Shown here one piece after another: positions 11,964 to 26,900 of a DNA stretch of 64,000 nucleotides (position 1 is its first letter; every line of letters begins with the position of its first letter). The stretch covers positions 560,769 to 624,768 of the forward strand of contig CACVBU010000196.1 of NCBI GenBank assembly GCA_902728285.1. Direction: 5' to 3'. This DNA comes from Clytia hemisphaerica (taxonomy: Eukaryota > Cnidaria > Hydrozoa > Leptothecata > Clytiidae). Both the position numbers and the translations under genes were made by a program. Below the pieces are notes generated by a model. The model was not told the DNA's origin. It saw only the letters and a program-made list of their open reading frames with translations, and searched no databases.

Positions 11964-14900
11964 TTAGTTTTTGCTTTTCTTGGATGACACTTTTTTGTCG
12001 TGCTGTGTTCTCTTCTCTTCGAGTTTGCGAGCCTGTGAAAAAAATTCAAAATATGTTCATAAGTATAAAAAGTATTCTGAGCAATTGATGGTAGGTAACC
12101 AGAAGAGCACCACATTGTAACAGAGGGAGCATTTGTCTAACTTACACGTTCTTTTATAAAACATCCAAAAATTTTAAAGTCTTAGGATGTTCTTAACTTT
12201 CTGAGCTTTGAGCCTAAAATGTTCTTAACATGTTCTTATTTTTACCATTTTGTGAGCATTTTTGTCCATTTTCTTAAGAAATCGGCCATTTTAAGAGTCT
12301 GTAAAGCCTTAAAATGTTCTTAAAATGTTTTTAACTTGTTCTTTTTTGGCCGAAGTCTTATGTTCTTATATAGTTTGTTCTTATAAAAAACGCGTATTTT
12401 AGCTAAGTCAGGGACTTGGCTAACGCTAACTGTTCAGCCGGGTTAAATGATGAATTTTCGATGGCAGCCATCGGGGCTAGAGCCTAATTTATTTTCAATT
12501 AATTTTACCTAGGCTGGGGCTAAGATGGCTACCCCAACTTTTATACAATAACTAATTCACGGATATAGCACATTTCATCGCCGAACTCCTTTTAAGACGA
12601 CGTTGAAATGCGTTTTTTCCTCAAAGGAAAGCAATGGTGGAATTTAAGTAGCCGCCATCAGGCAAGGAAAGGGAATGTCTTTCTGGGAAACTCTCTCTTG
12701 TTGATTCTAAATCACAAGATATTCACCAACCCCCATCAAGAAGGGATTTCGTAGGTTTTTAAAAGTACATTACGAAATGGTAACCTCAAAAGTAGGTCGA
12801 CAGATTAACAAACTTAGTAATTCTTATTTTAAGGCTACTAAGCCCGTCTTAAAAATGCTATTCTTAAATGTAAATGAAAAAATCCTTCAAGAAAATGATG
12901 GTTAATCTTCAAGATGAACCCACTGTCTATTCCATTGATTTCAAAAGTCCCGAAAGGGCTAGATTCGAAACTCTTGGATGGGATATAAAGCAACTTATTC
13001 CCCATCAAAAACGCGCGATACCTCGATTTTCACAAACGACATATTGAAAGTAAAACCCATCGCGAGATATTGAAAAATATGTCGTGTGAAAACAAAGAAA
13101 GTGTTGAATACAATCCGTCATTTTAGTTGCAGCGCAAATCTTAAGGTTTCACTTTTTCTTGCTTAAGAGAAAGCTTAAAGATTCCTCTCTAGCCCTTTCA
13201 TGGTCTATTCATGATATGCACTACTAAAATGTCTGGCATGACATCACTTTTTTGAACATTTGATTGGTTACAAGTAACGTATTGAATAGGAAAAAAACAG
13301 AAAAGTTACATAATTTCGTGAATACATTGCAGAGATTCATATAATGAATATCTTTTCGCAGAGAAATCTATGTGCGCTTTAAAATTATTTTCTAGCAGGA
13401 GAAGTTTTGGTGTGATACATCTCTGAAATCCACAGTACGGCTATCGCATGTACAGGTTTTTTTTTTTTAAGAAACTAGTTTTACCAAGCAGCCTCAATGT
13501 TTCTTAAGAAATCGGCCTTTTGAGCCTTAAATGTTTCTTACATGTTTCTAAACTTTTTGACATAATCAGCCTTATGAAAGGCTGGATTGGAAGGTTCTTA
13601 AAAAAAACCGAATAAAAAAATGTATTTTCTGACTCTCAGCCTCAGCATGTTTCTTAGATGTTTCTTAGTTTTTAGGCATTCTGGGCCTCATGTTTCTTAA
13701 AAGTGTGTTTCTTAAAAAAAAAAAACGTGTAGTAGTATATCTGTGTGTCGCTTTAAGTCGAGCAAGACCTCAAACGCTCCCTTGTCAAAACATGTCTAAC
13801 CAAAGGTCAGAGGCATTTTGCAAAATCTATTTACTTCATTACTTGTTAAAAAAGCAGAGCAGTGACCTTTTTTAGAGAAAAAAAAACAAAATTGGTGAGG
13901 GGGTCTTATTCTAATCCTCCCAACTACTTGTCATTTTCTACAAAGTGACATTTTATCTTGGCACCGCATCCGAATAAGAGAAAAATGAAGATGTTGTACT
14001 ATACATACATGTGTGGCCTTCTTCTTTTTGGAGTGCATGATTTTATCATAAAGAGCTTTCTTTTTCTTTGGTAACATCATCAATGCCAATTTCTTTTCTT
14101 CAGCGCTCATCTCATCTTTACCATCGTCATCATCTTTCTTGTTCACTTCGACGTGCTTGCGTTTGTTGCCAGCTGCAAATAGAACAGAATGAATCGTTAA
14201 GGTTTTAGTTTTACATAAGTATTCCCGTTTTATATCAGACAAATGTATCATATCAGGTCGGTGCCGCAAATTTTTTTTTCCGTAGACGGGCGGAAATATC
14301 TTTAATGGTCGGAAATATCATAGCATAATGGTCGGAAATATTATTTGATGGTCGGAAATATCATTTGATGGTCGGAAATATCATTTGATGGTCGGAAATA
14401 TCATTTGATGGTCGGAAATATCTTTTGATGGTCGGAAATATCCAAAACTCTGAAAATTTGAAAATTTAATGGTCGGAAATATCCAAAGCTCTAAAAATTT
14501 GAAAATTTAATGGTCAGAAATATCCCGCGCTTTTAAAAATGCTTCATCAGCAAAAAAATGTAAACAAAGATGGTAGCAAAGGTGGTGTTGTGTGGCCAAC
14601 GTGTTGTGTGTGCCAGAAAAGCTTTTTAGGGAGAGAAAGTGGTATTGAACTTTTTATTCAAACACGACTCTTCGTTCTTTCTTGTCTTTTTTATATCCTT
14701 TCCTCCTCTAGCCCCTGTTTTTTCTATACTTTCTGAGACTTAGTTTCTCATTTCTGACTGAGTTTTCATACCTATCAATCATGTGTCCATCAATTTCGAC
14801 CAGTCTAATTTTCGCACCGAGTGGGATTCGAGGCCATTCGAACCACCACCAAAGAAAGACCTTCAGATTCGGAAGCCAGCCCTCTATCCGTTGAGCCATC

Positions 14901-17900
14901 GCCGCACAACAAAATCACGCAATTCATAACAAATTAAATAGAATAGACAAATCTCTATATATAGGTGACACTCCCAACCCTACCGGTGCCCCTAAAAGGG
15001 CTGTCACTAGTCACTGGGTACGAGTGCTACTAAGAGGGCCTTCGGCCCTATATTGTGACTCTCGAGTCCAACCCTGACCCTAACTGGTAATGACCCAATA
15101 CCCCTGAATCACGGAATGACGGATAGGAAAAATTATCGGGGAAAAAAATTGCTCGTCGCGCTCTGAGCAATCAGCGAAATCTCAACAACACCTTTGCTAC
15201 CATCTTTCTTTACATTCGAGCAAAGCTTCCACGCTATTGGTCAAAAGAAAAATGAAGCAACTCCATTGGCGCGAACTGACGTAACGGTTGAAAAAAGTTG
15301 AAATGTGTTCAACTTTTTTTTCAAGCGCGCGCTACATTTTTATGACGTAATCTTTTTTCCAAGCAAAAAGGATCGAAGCCCAAAAGTGCGATCGTAGCGC
15401 GCGCAAGTGGAAACCGGCCTTAAATGTAAATGCAACAACAAAAAACATTCTGACGTCATTTCTTTCTGGTAAACTCTAACCCAGCCTCCCACAGGTTGAT
15501 AGGTGCATTCATGCGAAATTTCTATACAAACTCATGTAAATTCATCCACTAGATATTTAATGCCTAGTTCAACATCAAGAAGATCAATTGATCTTGGTAT
15601 CACGCCGTCTTACTATATTTTAAGACGGGTATAAATTGTTGGGTAAAATTTTAGTAGAGTTGAGTAAATATTTTTAACTATTAAATATTAAATATTTTCG
15701 CCTATATAAAAACATTTTAAATCAATGGTAAAAGGAATTTGCTGAAAATTTATAGCAGGGAAATCACCGAATTAATCACAATAATTAAATAGGAGCGTCT
15801 AGGAAAGTAGACGGGTAAGTCTCATTATACCTTTCTTTTTAGGTTTTGTTTCTTTTTCTTGCTCTGCTTCTTCGGTTTCATCTTCACTAGCCTCTTCTTG
15901 TTCTTCTTCTTCGTCTCCACTGGCCTCTGCGCGCAACAATTCTTTCTCCTTCTCCAACATCTGTTTTCGTTCGGGCGGGATGTAATCGCCCTCTTGTTCT
16001 TCAACGAAGGGCGACAAATGGGGTGGGAGCATGCTGCCCGGCACGTAATCGTTCACCGGTTCTAACTGTCTGGAGTTGACGCAATCGAAAACCCATTGTG
16101 GTTGGACGTAATGCCTGAAAAATCATTTAAAGCATACACGATAAAAATCTTTCCCTTAAAACTCCAAGAAACATAGATAATGTATCAACGCTTTATAATT
16201 CTTGATATGCGTAAGTCAAGATGACGTCATATTTTTTAACGGAAGCACCCAAAAAAGCCGGTTTTTGACCTTTGTGTTTCTATTTTTAGTAACAGAGAGA
16301 GGTCAAATCCCGGCTTTTTTAGGGTGTTTCCGCTAGAAAAATGACTTACGCATATCAATAATAGTAACGCTCTATTAAATTATTGAGCACTCTATAAGGA
16401 GAAGATTAATCTTTTTTATAAAAACCCTCTACTACATTACAACTCCTCCGCTTTAGTGTTTCACTTTGTAACCTTTTATTGACTTACCCACGTTGACTAT
16501 GTACGCAAAAACCCCTTTGCTGCTGAAGCATTGTTCCTTAATGGAGATCAAATACATTTCGTAAAATTTCCGTCGAATCCACTTAAAAACTAATTTAGGG
16601 AATATCTTTTAGCTTTATCGATGCAACGAACGTTAAAAAAAGAGCAGTGCGAAACTCGGATAAAAACAATTGAATTTAGACGAATTGAGTCACGAAATTT
16701 TCATGTTATCAAGACTACAATTTCTCAAGGAAAGGTGGTTAAGCAAAATTCAGCTAGGCGGAGATTAAGATACAGAGTTATCTTTGACAAATTAAAACAT
16801 CGTTATTGATCCGTTTAAATTAATCAGCACTGATAATTGGCTGTTTTTCACCGCTATTCTATTTTCGAACAAAAAGATTTAAGAAGGTAGCAGTTCTAGC
16901 AAAATTAACTGGAAAATTTTATAACGAATTTGGTGATAAGAGAAGCCAATCATGTCCTATATGATAATAGTTTATTGGGAGAAATTTATTTTTTATTCAG
17001 CGCAAATTTGTGGGTGAAAAATGAAGGATTCGATTACATCCTCAATGATAATGGATTGTAATCGGCGCTGAATTCATTTTTATTCCAAGAAGTAAGTCTG
17101 CGACTGCAGTCGTAGGCAACCCAAAGGCTCCTCTTTCGATAGCTATCAACGCAAAGGTACGGGAGGGCGCCATTCTTTCTCTCTGGATTTCTCCACTTAC
17201 CCTTGATCCTTCTCTTAATTGCTGAGCATCAAGCAGAGAGGCATCAAGTACCATTTTGAGAATTTTTAGTATGACCCGGTTGGAGTTGAACCCACAGCCT
17301 TGTGAACCGTAGCCGGATGATCTACCACTGCACTACGGTCGTTCGCTATTCCAAGAATCTTCACCACAAAAAAAACAAAAAATGATTTTATGGACGAAGA
17401 AAGAAGAGAAATAAGCTAACCTGTCGAGTCTTTGGTTATTGATTGAAGGTCGATCGATCAATTGGTGGGTGATACCATCGTCTTTCTCTGTGTACGTCGA
17501 TCCAATACCCACAGTTTCGTCCCAAGACACTTCACCACCAAAACATCTATGGAGAAGAACTCGTTGAAGTAAGCTCGCTCTATTTTAGACAGCCGATGTC
17601 ATCTTTTTGTCGACTTTAATTCGCGATTAGACCAGGTAAGACAGAAAGTCGGCAGTCTAAATTAGAGCTTATTCCCACTTACTGTATCGGAACTGGTCTC
17701 AACGGACAGAAAGTCGTAGTATAATATAACCAGAAGAAAAAATACGCGCTAATAGTAAAAACGTGCATTTTCATAATTGAAAACTTTTGATGTAGAAAGC
17801 TACAAACTCGTCGATTGGAAAAAGAGACCCGAAATATTAAGAGATGGAGGCAGGAAAAGGGATGAAAAAACGTCAAATCTATTTAAAAGACAAAGATCGT

Positions 17901-20900
17901 AGAAGAATAACTAGCCGTCTACCGGCGTCGCACCCGCCGCAAAGGAACACAATGCAAAAGTAGTGTCACTTTTCCTAGACTTAAATAAACTTGACAGGTT
18001 ACCTGATAATGAAAACGAGCGCATCTCTTGGCACTTCCCTTGAAATGTAGAATTTCTTTCCATCGAATAATTGTTTGAACTTGGTTTCGAATTCTTCATC
18101 ATTTGCTTGTTTAGCCTCCTCTTCGTTCTTTAAAAACAATTTCCAAACCGAAAAATGACGTTGAGAATACAATTTTTTTTTATAAGAACAACTATAACTA
18201 TATAGTCGAAAGTGCGCACCGCACTGGGCTCAACTTCAAATATTTTGTTATTCGAAAGCCCAATTGTAACATTTCAAATATTTAGTATGAGGTAGCAAAT
18301 ATTAAAACTTTGTTCGTTTCGGCTGAAATCTGGTACACTTGTTCCTTGGGTGAATACCTGGGGTTGTTTTTATCTTCATTTTTCATTTTTTTATATAAGT
18401 TGTCTTTAGAATAAGTGTCCTCGTCCTCAGAGCCTTTCAAAATAAATTACTTCGGAGAAAGTAATGAGAATACCACTTTTTTATAAGAACAACTATAACT
18501 ATATAACTATATAAGAATATAAGGCTTCGATGGTCAAAATGTTAAGAACAAGTTAAGAACATTTTAAGGCTTAGGGGACTTAAAAACACCCGATTTCTTA
18601 CTACCAAAATGGGGGGAGATAAGAACATGTTAAGAAGATTGTGTTGTATAAACAAGTGCTGTATCTAATTACTTTAGTAGGGAGTGATATAATACGGAGT
18701 AAAAAAAGATTCAACTATCCGCGTGTCTTTGAAAAAAATACTTAAATAATGGGAAGCCTTACAGAATCATCATTCGTGAATTTGTCCAATTCCAATTCTT
18801 GCGTTGTATCTGGAGAAGAAAATGAAATAATGTCAAATCGTTTCGACGATAAAGATTTTCTAAAGATCATTTTTATCCTTACTATTATATACAGTATATA
18901 AGATTATCTCACATATTTTCTTCCGACACACTAAAGCTCTGAAGGTTGGGAAATTTCAAAATCTAGAAGGTTTAGAAGAAGAAGGTTTCGCCAGACTGCG
19001 TCAAAAATTTTACAGCGGATGACCTGAACCGAAGCCTTCGTTTTCGGGGATTTTCGAGTTCAACGCTTAAAGGCCGTTGAGCACGACAAGGAATGCACCA
19101 AAGGCCGATTACCATTCCTCTCCAATGGGTAATTGGTCTGCTATTTTAGAGCTTTAGCGTGGGCAGCTGCCAACCCACCTTTAGAATATCAGATAAGTGA
19201 CTTAGGACACTATTGTGCACATGTCTTTGTGGAAAAATGCCTTTTGTGCGAACTGAGACAGTACATGGTATTGTGTGTGAGAAACTAGCAGGTACTGTTC
19301 GGGTAGCACAGAAAAAAATTTCGCTCAAACAACGTGAATTTGTAAATAATATAAGGTTCACAACAACAAAAAAAACCATTTCGATCGAAAAAGCTAACCA
19401 GATTTTTTTAACAAAAGTCCTTAAAAACCACACCCTAAGATAGCAAAAATATCTGTAATAGAACGTTCTGGGTCACCATAATACCAGAAGTTACACTTTT
19501 TTTCTAGCAAATAAAACTTGCCTCTACTGTAACAATAAGTAATAACTATCACAATAAAACTTCTAAATCCCTCAAATGAAAACTTTTAAAATACAATAAT
19601 TGGGATGGAAGATTTTTAGCAATACCCAATTATTTTTAACATTCCTATTATGAACACAACACAATACAAAACAAAAACAAACAAAAGCAAGCTAGACGAC
19701 TAATTCAGACATAGTAGAAATAAGGCAAAAAGTTATAGAGGGAACAAATTTTAGTTTTATACAAACTAAACCCCGTAACAATAATCGTATTATCATATAA
19801 CGCCTATACTACTGTATTACACCCATTATAAACAACTCCAGTCTATCTATAGCCCTTTTTACGTCGGCCCTTATTGGCGTTATTTTTAGGCTATTGGTGT
19901 AATAAGGGCCGGTGTAAAAAGGGCCAAAATTTTGCAACTTTTACTTACAAGTGAATTATCCATAATTTTACTCCATATCTAAAAAACTTCGCAAAAATCA
20001 GTGATTTTCAATAGAATTTTCAACAGTTTACTACTGAAAAATGATATTTCAATGTAAATTGAAGCATAAATAGCCATTCTAACAAATTTTGGCGTTATTT
20101 ACGGCTCTAATTAGCGTAAGCCCAAAATCAGGCTGTGGCGTAATAAGGGCCTGGCGTAAAAGGGGCCGGCGTAAAAAGGGCCGATAAGGCAATAGAGAGT
20201 CGGCGAATGTCGGTAAATGCATCAACATGTCTCCTTAAAAGCTGACTGCGGGTTGATAGTGTGTAATAGGTACCGTAATTCTTTTTAGTTCTGTTTAGTT
20301 TAATGTGTGAAATTTTATTAAAGGTGGACATTTAAAAAAAGTTTTCCGCACGGGGATCGTCTCTCGTCCGGTTAAAATGAGAGAAAAAAACCGACATTTT
20401 AATAATTACCACGGAAGAAATAAACTTAGCGAAAGTGAAAGACAAAAGAGAAAGATAGAGGACATGCATTGAGAAAGAATATATTAGTAAAGTCCATCTG
20501 ATCACCAAAAAAGTAGTTTCAGTGTCGTTTTCATTGTAACGAATATTGCTGAAGACAAAAAGAAACACTGTAAAACAACAAAAAAACTTCAGATTACCAA
20601 TACCCAGATGGTTTTGTTATCAGAAAGACAAAAAAGTGCTGTTTTCTTTCTTCTTTCTCGTCTTCTATTGGTTGGAACGGAAAGTTTTAGTTAAATAGTA
20701 ATGAGAAGAAAAGGTGAATCACAACGGTAATATTTCAGTCCATGATCGAGTCGCTGAGGTATCAACAAAGTCTAAGACTTGATGTGATTTTCAAAATAGT
20801 TTTACGTGGTAAGTAAGCCTTTGCTTTATTTTTCATTTTCTCAACCAATAGAACTTTTTATAAATTACGTCACGAACATCACTTGCCTCGTTTTGAAATT

Positions 20901-23900
20901 ATTGCCATGGTGATTAACTCCCAGCGGATTTTATCAAAACTACTTTCTATTCACAAAAAAATAATTTAATGTCTCAAGGGTCATAGGCCCCCAGTCATAA
21001 TCACAATGGAAATTGTTTTTCGTGACGTAATTTATGAAAAGGTCTTTACTGGTGAAGATAAATCTATTCATGATATGCACCACTGCAATGACTTCACGAA
21101 ATTATGCAACTTTTCTGTTTTTGTTTTTTTCACCGAATACGTCACTTTTTCTATTGTTTAAGTGACGTATTGGGTGGAAAATTTTAAAAGTTCTCAGAAG
21201 GCTCTCCAGTGGTGCATATCATGAATATTAAGAAGAAATCTGAAGTTAAGATTGGTTCTGCGTCATAACTTTCCTCGATATTGTTTCATGTCTATTTCAA
21301 TAAAAAAAGCGCGAGTACGATGGTGAAGCTTAGGGGACTCAAGGCAGCTGAAGGGACAAGAGTAATGTGTCTTCAAGTTACACAAAAATTCAAGGAGGTT
21401 CGGGGTACAGCTTTTTACAGCGCAACATCAGTATATGACTTTACATCAGAAAGTTACGGAAAGAATCAAGGTTTATAGGTTCCAGTTACAGTTTTTTATG
21501 GCGTAAATTCAGTATATGACTTTACGTTAGAAAGTTACGATACGGTTATCTGGCAGAACATCCCGACTTCTGGACCACACTCTTTTTATTTTAAGATGCA
21601 CAGTGCTGTCCAGAGACCACTGGTTCTGCGCACGCGAGACACAGATACCATGATGTATAGTGATAACACTCAGACTACACAGGAGAGCATATAGCTCGTC
21701 GCAGGCATAGAACGGAATGGGTGGAACCACATACCACAATGCTCCCCTTCACTGCATTCGTCTAAAAACGATCTTCGATTTTGGAAAAACTTGAAAATGC
21801 AAAACGACAAGGCAACCTAAATTATATAACACCAAATCGATTTTAATAAATCTAATTTCTTTCTCCATAGGACTTACCAGTAGCGTGAAAGTGAGAAATC
21901 AACACCACATTCGAACAAGCTAGTGAAATGATGATAAGTGACAACATAACATGGAACTGCACCTCTTCCAATCATACCATCCGATGTCTACTAACAACTC
22001 CTCAACACCCTTTGAACACAGAAGACACAGATCACCAGTACTCCATCATTAAATTCTTTTTAATCATCTTACTCATGCTTATGACCATCACTACAAATGG
22101 GATGATCGTTGCAGCATTTGCTACTTCAACTCGTCTACAAAAGAAACCATCAAACCTGCTCATCACCAGCCAAGCAGCATCTGACCTTTTCACCAGTGTC
22201 ATCTTTATACCTGTTCACTTAGTGGAGAGCTACCATAAACCACTTCACGTAGAAGGCTTCCTCATTTGCTATATGATCTTTCTGTCGCTTTTCAACTTAT
22301 GTGCTTTATGTATGGATCGATACCTCGCCCTCTTTAAACCCTTCTTACACCACAGGCTAACTTGTATTCGACACACTGTCAAACAGCTGCTCATGGTATG
22401 GACCCTACCCTGTCTGATCACCCTCCTACCCCTCTTTTGGAAGCATTCCTCCTCCAAAGCCGTTATACATCAAGTGTTTGTGACCATTATTTGGGTCTTG
22501 ATGTGTCTATTGGTCATCTTCATGACATGTGTTTACTCTATGGTCACCAAGAAGGCCAGACGTCTCATACGTGATAAACGAATGTCCATTCTACGTAACA
22601 ATAAACCTGATAAGCTACTCGACATTGAAGCTTCCCTGACACGCAAAGAGCTTCGAGTTGTTCATCTGTTCGGCCTACTCCTAATGTTGTTCGTCACTAC
22701 CTATCTCCCATTGATGTACATGAATTTCTGTGATGCAGTAGGTCAACCTGGATGGATACCCTTGGTCATGGAAGAAATTTCCTTTTTCACTTTAATGCTG
22801 GGCAGCGTCATCAACCCAATCATTAGTATGTATCTCAAGAAGGATTTCAACAACAACCTTCGCTGCTTTGTCAGGGAATCGCTCATCCTCAAGTTCCAGA
22901 ATTTTCACAATAGTTTCAGTGCTTCCTTCAACAGAAGGGAAGGTGTTCTGACCGACACTGTAGAAACTTCCTTCATAACAGCTGAACCACGAGACAGTTT
23001 ACGAAGTTCACTCAATACATTGAGCTCGATGAGATGAGAACAGCATCATAGATTCAAAATCGGCTAAAGGACGATACCCACTTTATTGCCGAGTTTATGA
23101 CTGTGTGTTTTTCTGCAACGGAGACGGTAAATCAGCACTTTAAACGTCCTCGACTTTGCGGGTCAGAACTGCGGGTTATTCCAAATCGCTTCAGACTCGC
23201 TATTGGATCCCGGGGGGGGGGGTACTCCAGGTAAGTACTCTCGGGTACATAGCCGGGGGATTGGAATAAGCGGGGGGATCGGAAAAACTCTCAAAACTTA
23301 ATTGGAATTGGGGTTGGAATAAAAATGTCCTGGGTGGAAAATTTTTGAAAAGGAGACTAATACAGCAGAATTAGGACAAAAGAGGGAAATTTTGAGAAAT
23401 TTCAAAAGCTTTTGCCCTGAAAAGAGGAAAAAAATGCACTATAAGAGTCGATGTTCAGCCAAATCTTTCCTGCAATGTAAGGGTCCGATTTTAGAGACCT
23501 GATTTTTAGCCGAAGGTACGGTCGTTTTCAAAATCACGTGCCCCCCCCCCGGGTATTGGATTTAAAGCGATGGAACTAGTATTAAAGACATTGCACCAGA
23601 TAAATTTCGAGAAAATTAACGGAGCTCGCTGTATACTTTTAAAATCAATGCAAAATAACGAAAAGGAAAAAGATAGGGGCTGCTAAAGTTATAAAAGGGA
23701 CTTAGTTCAATTAAGTTGGTTGTTAACTTCATTTTTCACGGAGACTTTACAATAGAAATTATTCTCGTCCCAGACGTTGACAGGCTGCTTGTTTCATTAT
23801 CATGAAGACTTTACAACAGAAATTATTCTTCTCCGAGCAATAAACTAAACCGAATGGTTCTTCACTTGGGGGAAAAAACTTAAATTTAAGCGTCTTTGTT

Positions 23901-26900
23901 TTGATAGGAAAAGTTGAAATATTAAGGAACAGATCGAACCAAATTGTTACCTCCTCAACAGAGAAAACTTGTAAATAAGCTATTATAATTAGTTTGTACA
24001 TTTAAGCCATAAAACATTTCCTTAAAAGGTTTATTTTAACGGTAATCTATTTTGTGATGGTTTTTATTTTATTGTAAAAAAATGTAAAACTGTAAAAAGA
24101 ATTTAATTAACAGAAAATGAGTCTGCAAGCTTCAAACAGTGCTAATGTAAAAAGAAGCTGTTCCGACTGTGAAATATACTGATATACGGAAAAAAGTATA
24201 TACTGTTTTCAGGAAAACAAAAGAAGAAAATATTTGTCATTAGGTGATAAAGAAAAACGAGGGACGCGGTGAATCCCCCTCCCAGGGTGTACCCAGACCA
24301 ACAGTAGGCTGCACGCATTCCCTCTGATGATATGATTTGATATGGATGCGTATCGTGTAAAATATTTCTGTCCCAACTTACCCCGGTCTTTTCTTTTTTC
24401 TTTTTTGATTATGCGTCATAGCAATACAATGACTTCTTTTTTTCTTTGTTCAATGAATGAAAATTGATAATTATGAAAACAACAGCACAATGACTTCATT
24501 TTTTTTTTCTTTGATTGGATGTGACGAAATTATGTAAATTTCTGCAAATTTGAGGTAACTCTCGGACGAGAATTTCATACACGATACGCATCCCCTGTAT
24601 AACAAAATAAATTTTGGGGATGCGTGCAGCCTAGACCAACAGAGGTGTGTGCAGCCAGAGTTCGAAAAATGGACAGACGTTGGACTCATTTTTTTGAATT
24701 TTTTTTACAACTTCCGAGAAAATTCTGTACGGGAGTAAAATTCAAGATTTTCTAAAAATGATCTCCTTTTTAATGAAACTTTCCCAATAACGCACCCTAC
24801 GAGGGCCTAATTTTAATACTTTCGTGCTTGTTCGATCTCAAAACTCGTTGTGGTGGAAAAGGTAGGGTGGCGCATCCGGCCGTACCCTTTTTTGCTCAAG
24901 TAACTTTATATTTGGGGTTTATAAAGTAAAAACTTTGCAAAAAATAGACCTCCGTAAAATGTTACATATCAGGAATACAAAGAAATACATGTACCTTCCA
25001 AAGTTGCCTTCAAACTCACTGATAAAGCAGCCAATTTCTGAAATAAAGAAACAAATTTACAATCTACAGATGTTTAGACTTTGTGAGTGTTGAAAATGAT
25101 AATTAAAATAGCTTCTCATACATTATAATTTTTTACACAAACCTTTTAACAGGCTTGTCTGAAAGTTTTAAGCCTTGAATCGGCAGGAACCAAAATATAT
25201 TGAAAGTAAGAACACCTCATGATCAGAAAAAGAAATTAGGAACCTGTTCTGGTTAAACACAAAAAAAATGCATTGCAATTAGAAATAAACTATAATCACC
25301 TCATCATCCAGATCAACTTCTTGGCAATATTTTGTATCGGACGATTCTTTATTGTTATTGTTGATATTCAGCTGTCAAAAATTAAAAAACAAGAAACTTT
25401 ACAATCAAGATCAACTTCTTGGCAATATTTTGAGTCGACGACTCTTTTTTTGTCATTGTTGATATTCAACCGATACCTATCAATTCCAACGACAGTTTGT
25501 TGACTTTTTAAGGCTATTTTGACCAAATTGTATTCTAATTGATGCTGTATCAACAGTTATATCCCCAAGAGAGATCTACTGGTATTCTGACCCATTCACT
25601 ACGAGTATACTGGTAATCGGCCAAAAGCCTATGTTCGAAGGTGTAGCTTTAAAAACAGGTTTCAAGAAAATTTTTGCCATATGAAATTTTTGCCATATTT
25701 AACACAACAATGAAAAAATATCTGTAGTTCCCCTTTGATCCCCTTCATGTTATACCTCTATAACCTTTATATAGATGTTTCATAAAATCCTATTTCCAGG
25801 GGATAGAACTATTGCTACAGAGAGCCAATTGGTACAACATTAAAACAGCTTGTGTGATGGAGCTGTGCAAAGTAAAATACATATAAGGTAAAACCACTTT
25901 CTTGCCAATCTTTGAGGGTCAGAAATCAAAGATCAAGGTTTTTAAAAGATGAAATTTGCGTAACGTTTTAAAATATTTTATGAGTCCCATTATTATTTCA
26001 TATCATTCATAACACACTTTCCTGACCAATAATGGTAGAAAATCTTTATGGTAAATGACTAATGTCGTGACCACATACCTTCTACAATATGATCTGTACC
26101 TGTGGAGGGTAAGCCAAATTAACATTGTGGTATAACTGAAAGTTGATGAAACCAACCATCGTTGTATAGAACTCAATAAATGTCATCATTATGCGGAAAT
26201 CAACATCGTTGGGCAGCTAAAATAAGAAAGACAAAGCAACCTTTACACAGGAAAAAGTATGGAATTCACATGCTTGGTAAAACTGATTTCCAGGCATGTG
26301 ATCCTGCAAAAAATCACATGCGTGTGAAAATGCAATTCACAAGCCAACTTAAATGGAGTGTCTGACTGGATCTAAAATTACAAATAGGATTGTTTGTTTT
26401 TCTTAGAGAGAGAGGTTTAATACCCTAAAAGTAACTCACTTCTATTCTATTTAACAAGTGAGAAAAGATGGATTGTGAATTACATTTTCACATGCATGTG
26501 ATTTTTTGCAGGATTACATGCTCGGAAATTGGTTTTCACACGCATGTGATACACGGATTTTTTCCTGTGTTAAGTGTTTAATTTTAATCATAAACAATTA
26601 TCTAGAAATGTCAAGCTTCCAATTACACTCTAACAGAAAAGGATTGTTGGAGAAAACGTCTACTGAAAGATCATGTTTTGGATATATGTAGTGAGTACAT
26701 AGCAGGGCAGCCCTGGGCTGAGTAGAGTTGTCGACAAATTGAAATTTTATGAGTTAGGCAAACATGATCACATACATGTTGAGCAAATTGATGTGGAACA
26801 ACCCATGTAATTTTTTGTCCTTGAATCTCTGCTTGGTAATATATGCCTTTGATTGAGATGAACACCTTTAAAAGAGAAAAAAAATTAGTAAAAATTATAG

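Noticed and set aside
21281..21478. 65-codon open frame upstream of the GPCR
   Set aside because: It runs through a tandem duplication and resembles no family; there is no splice link to the receptor.
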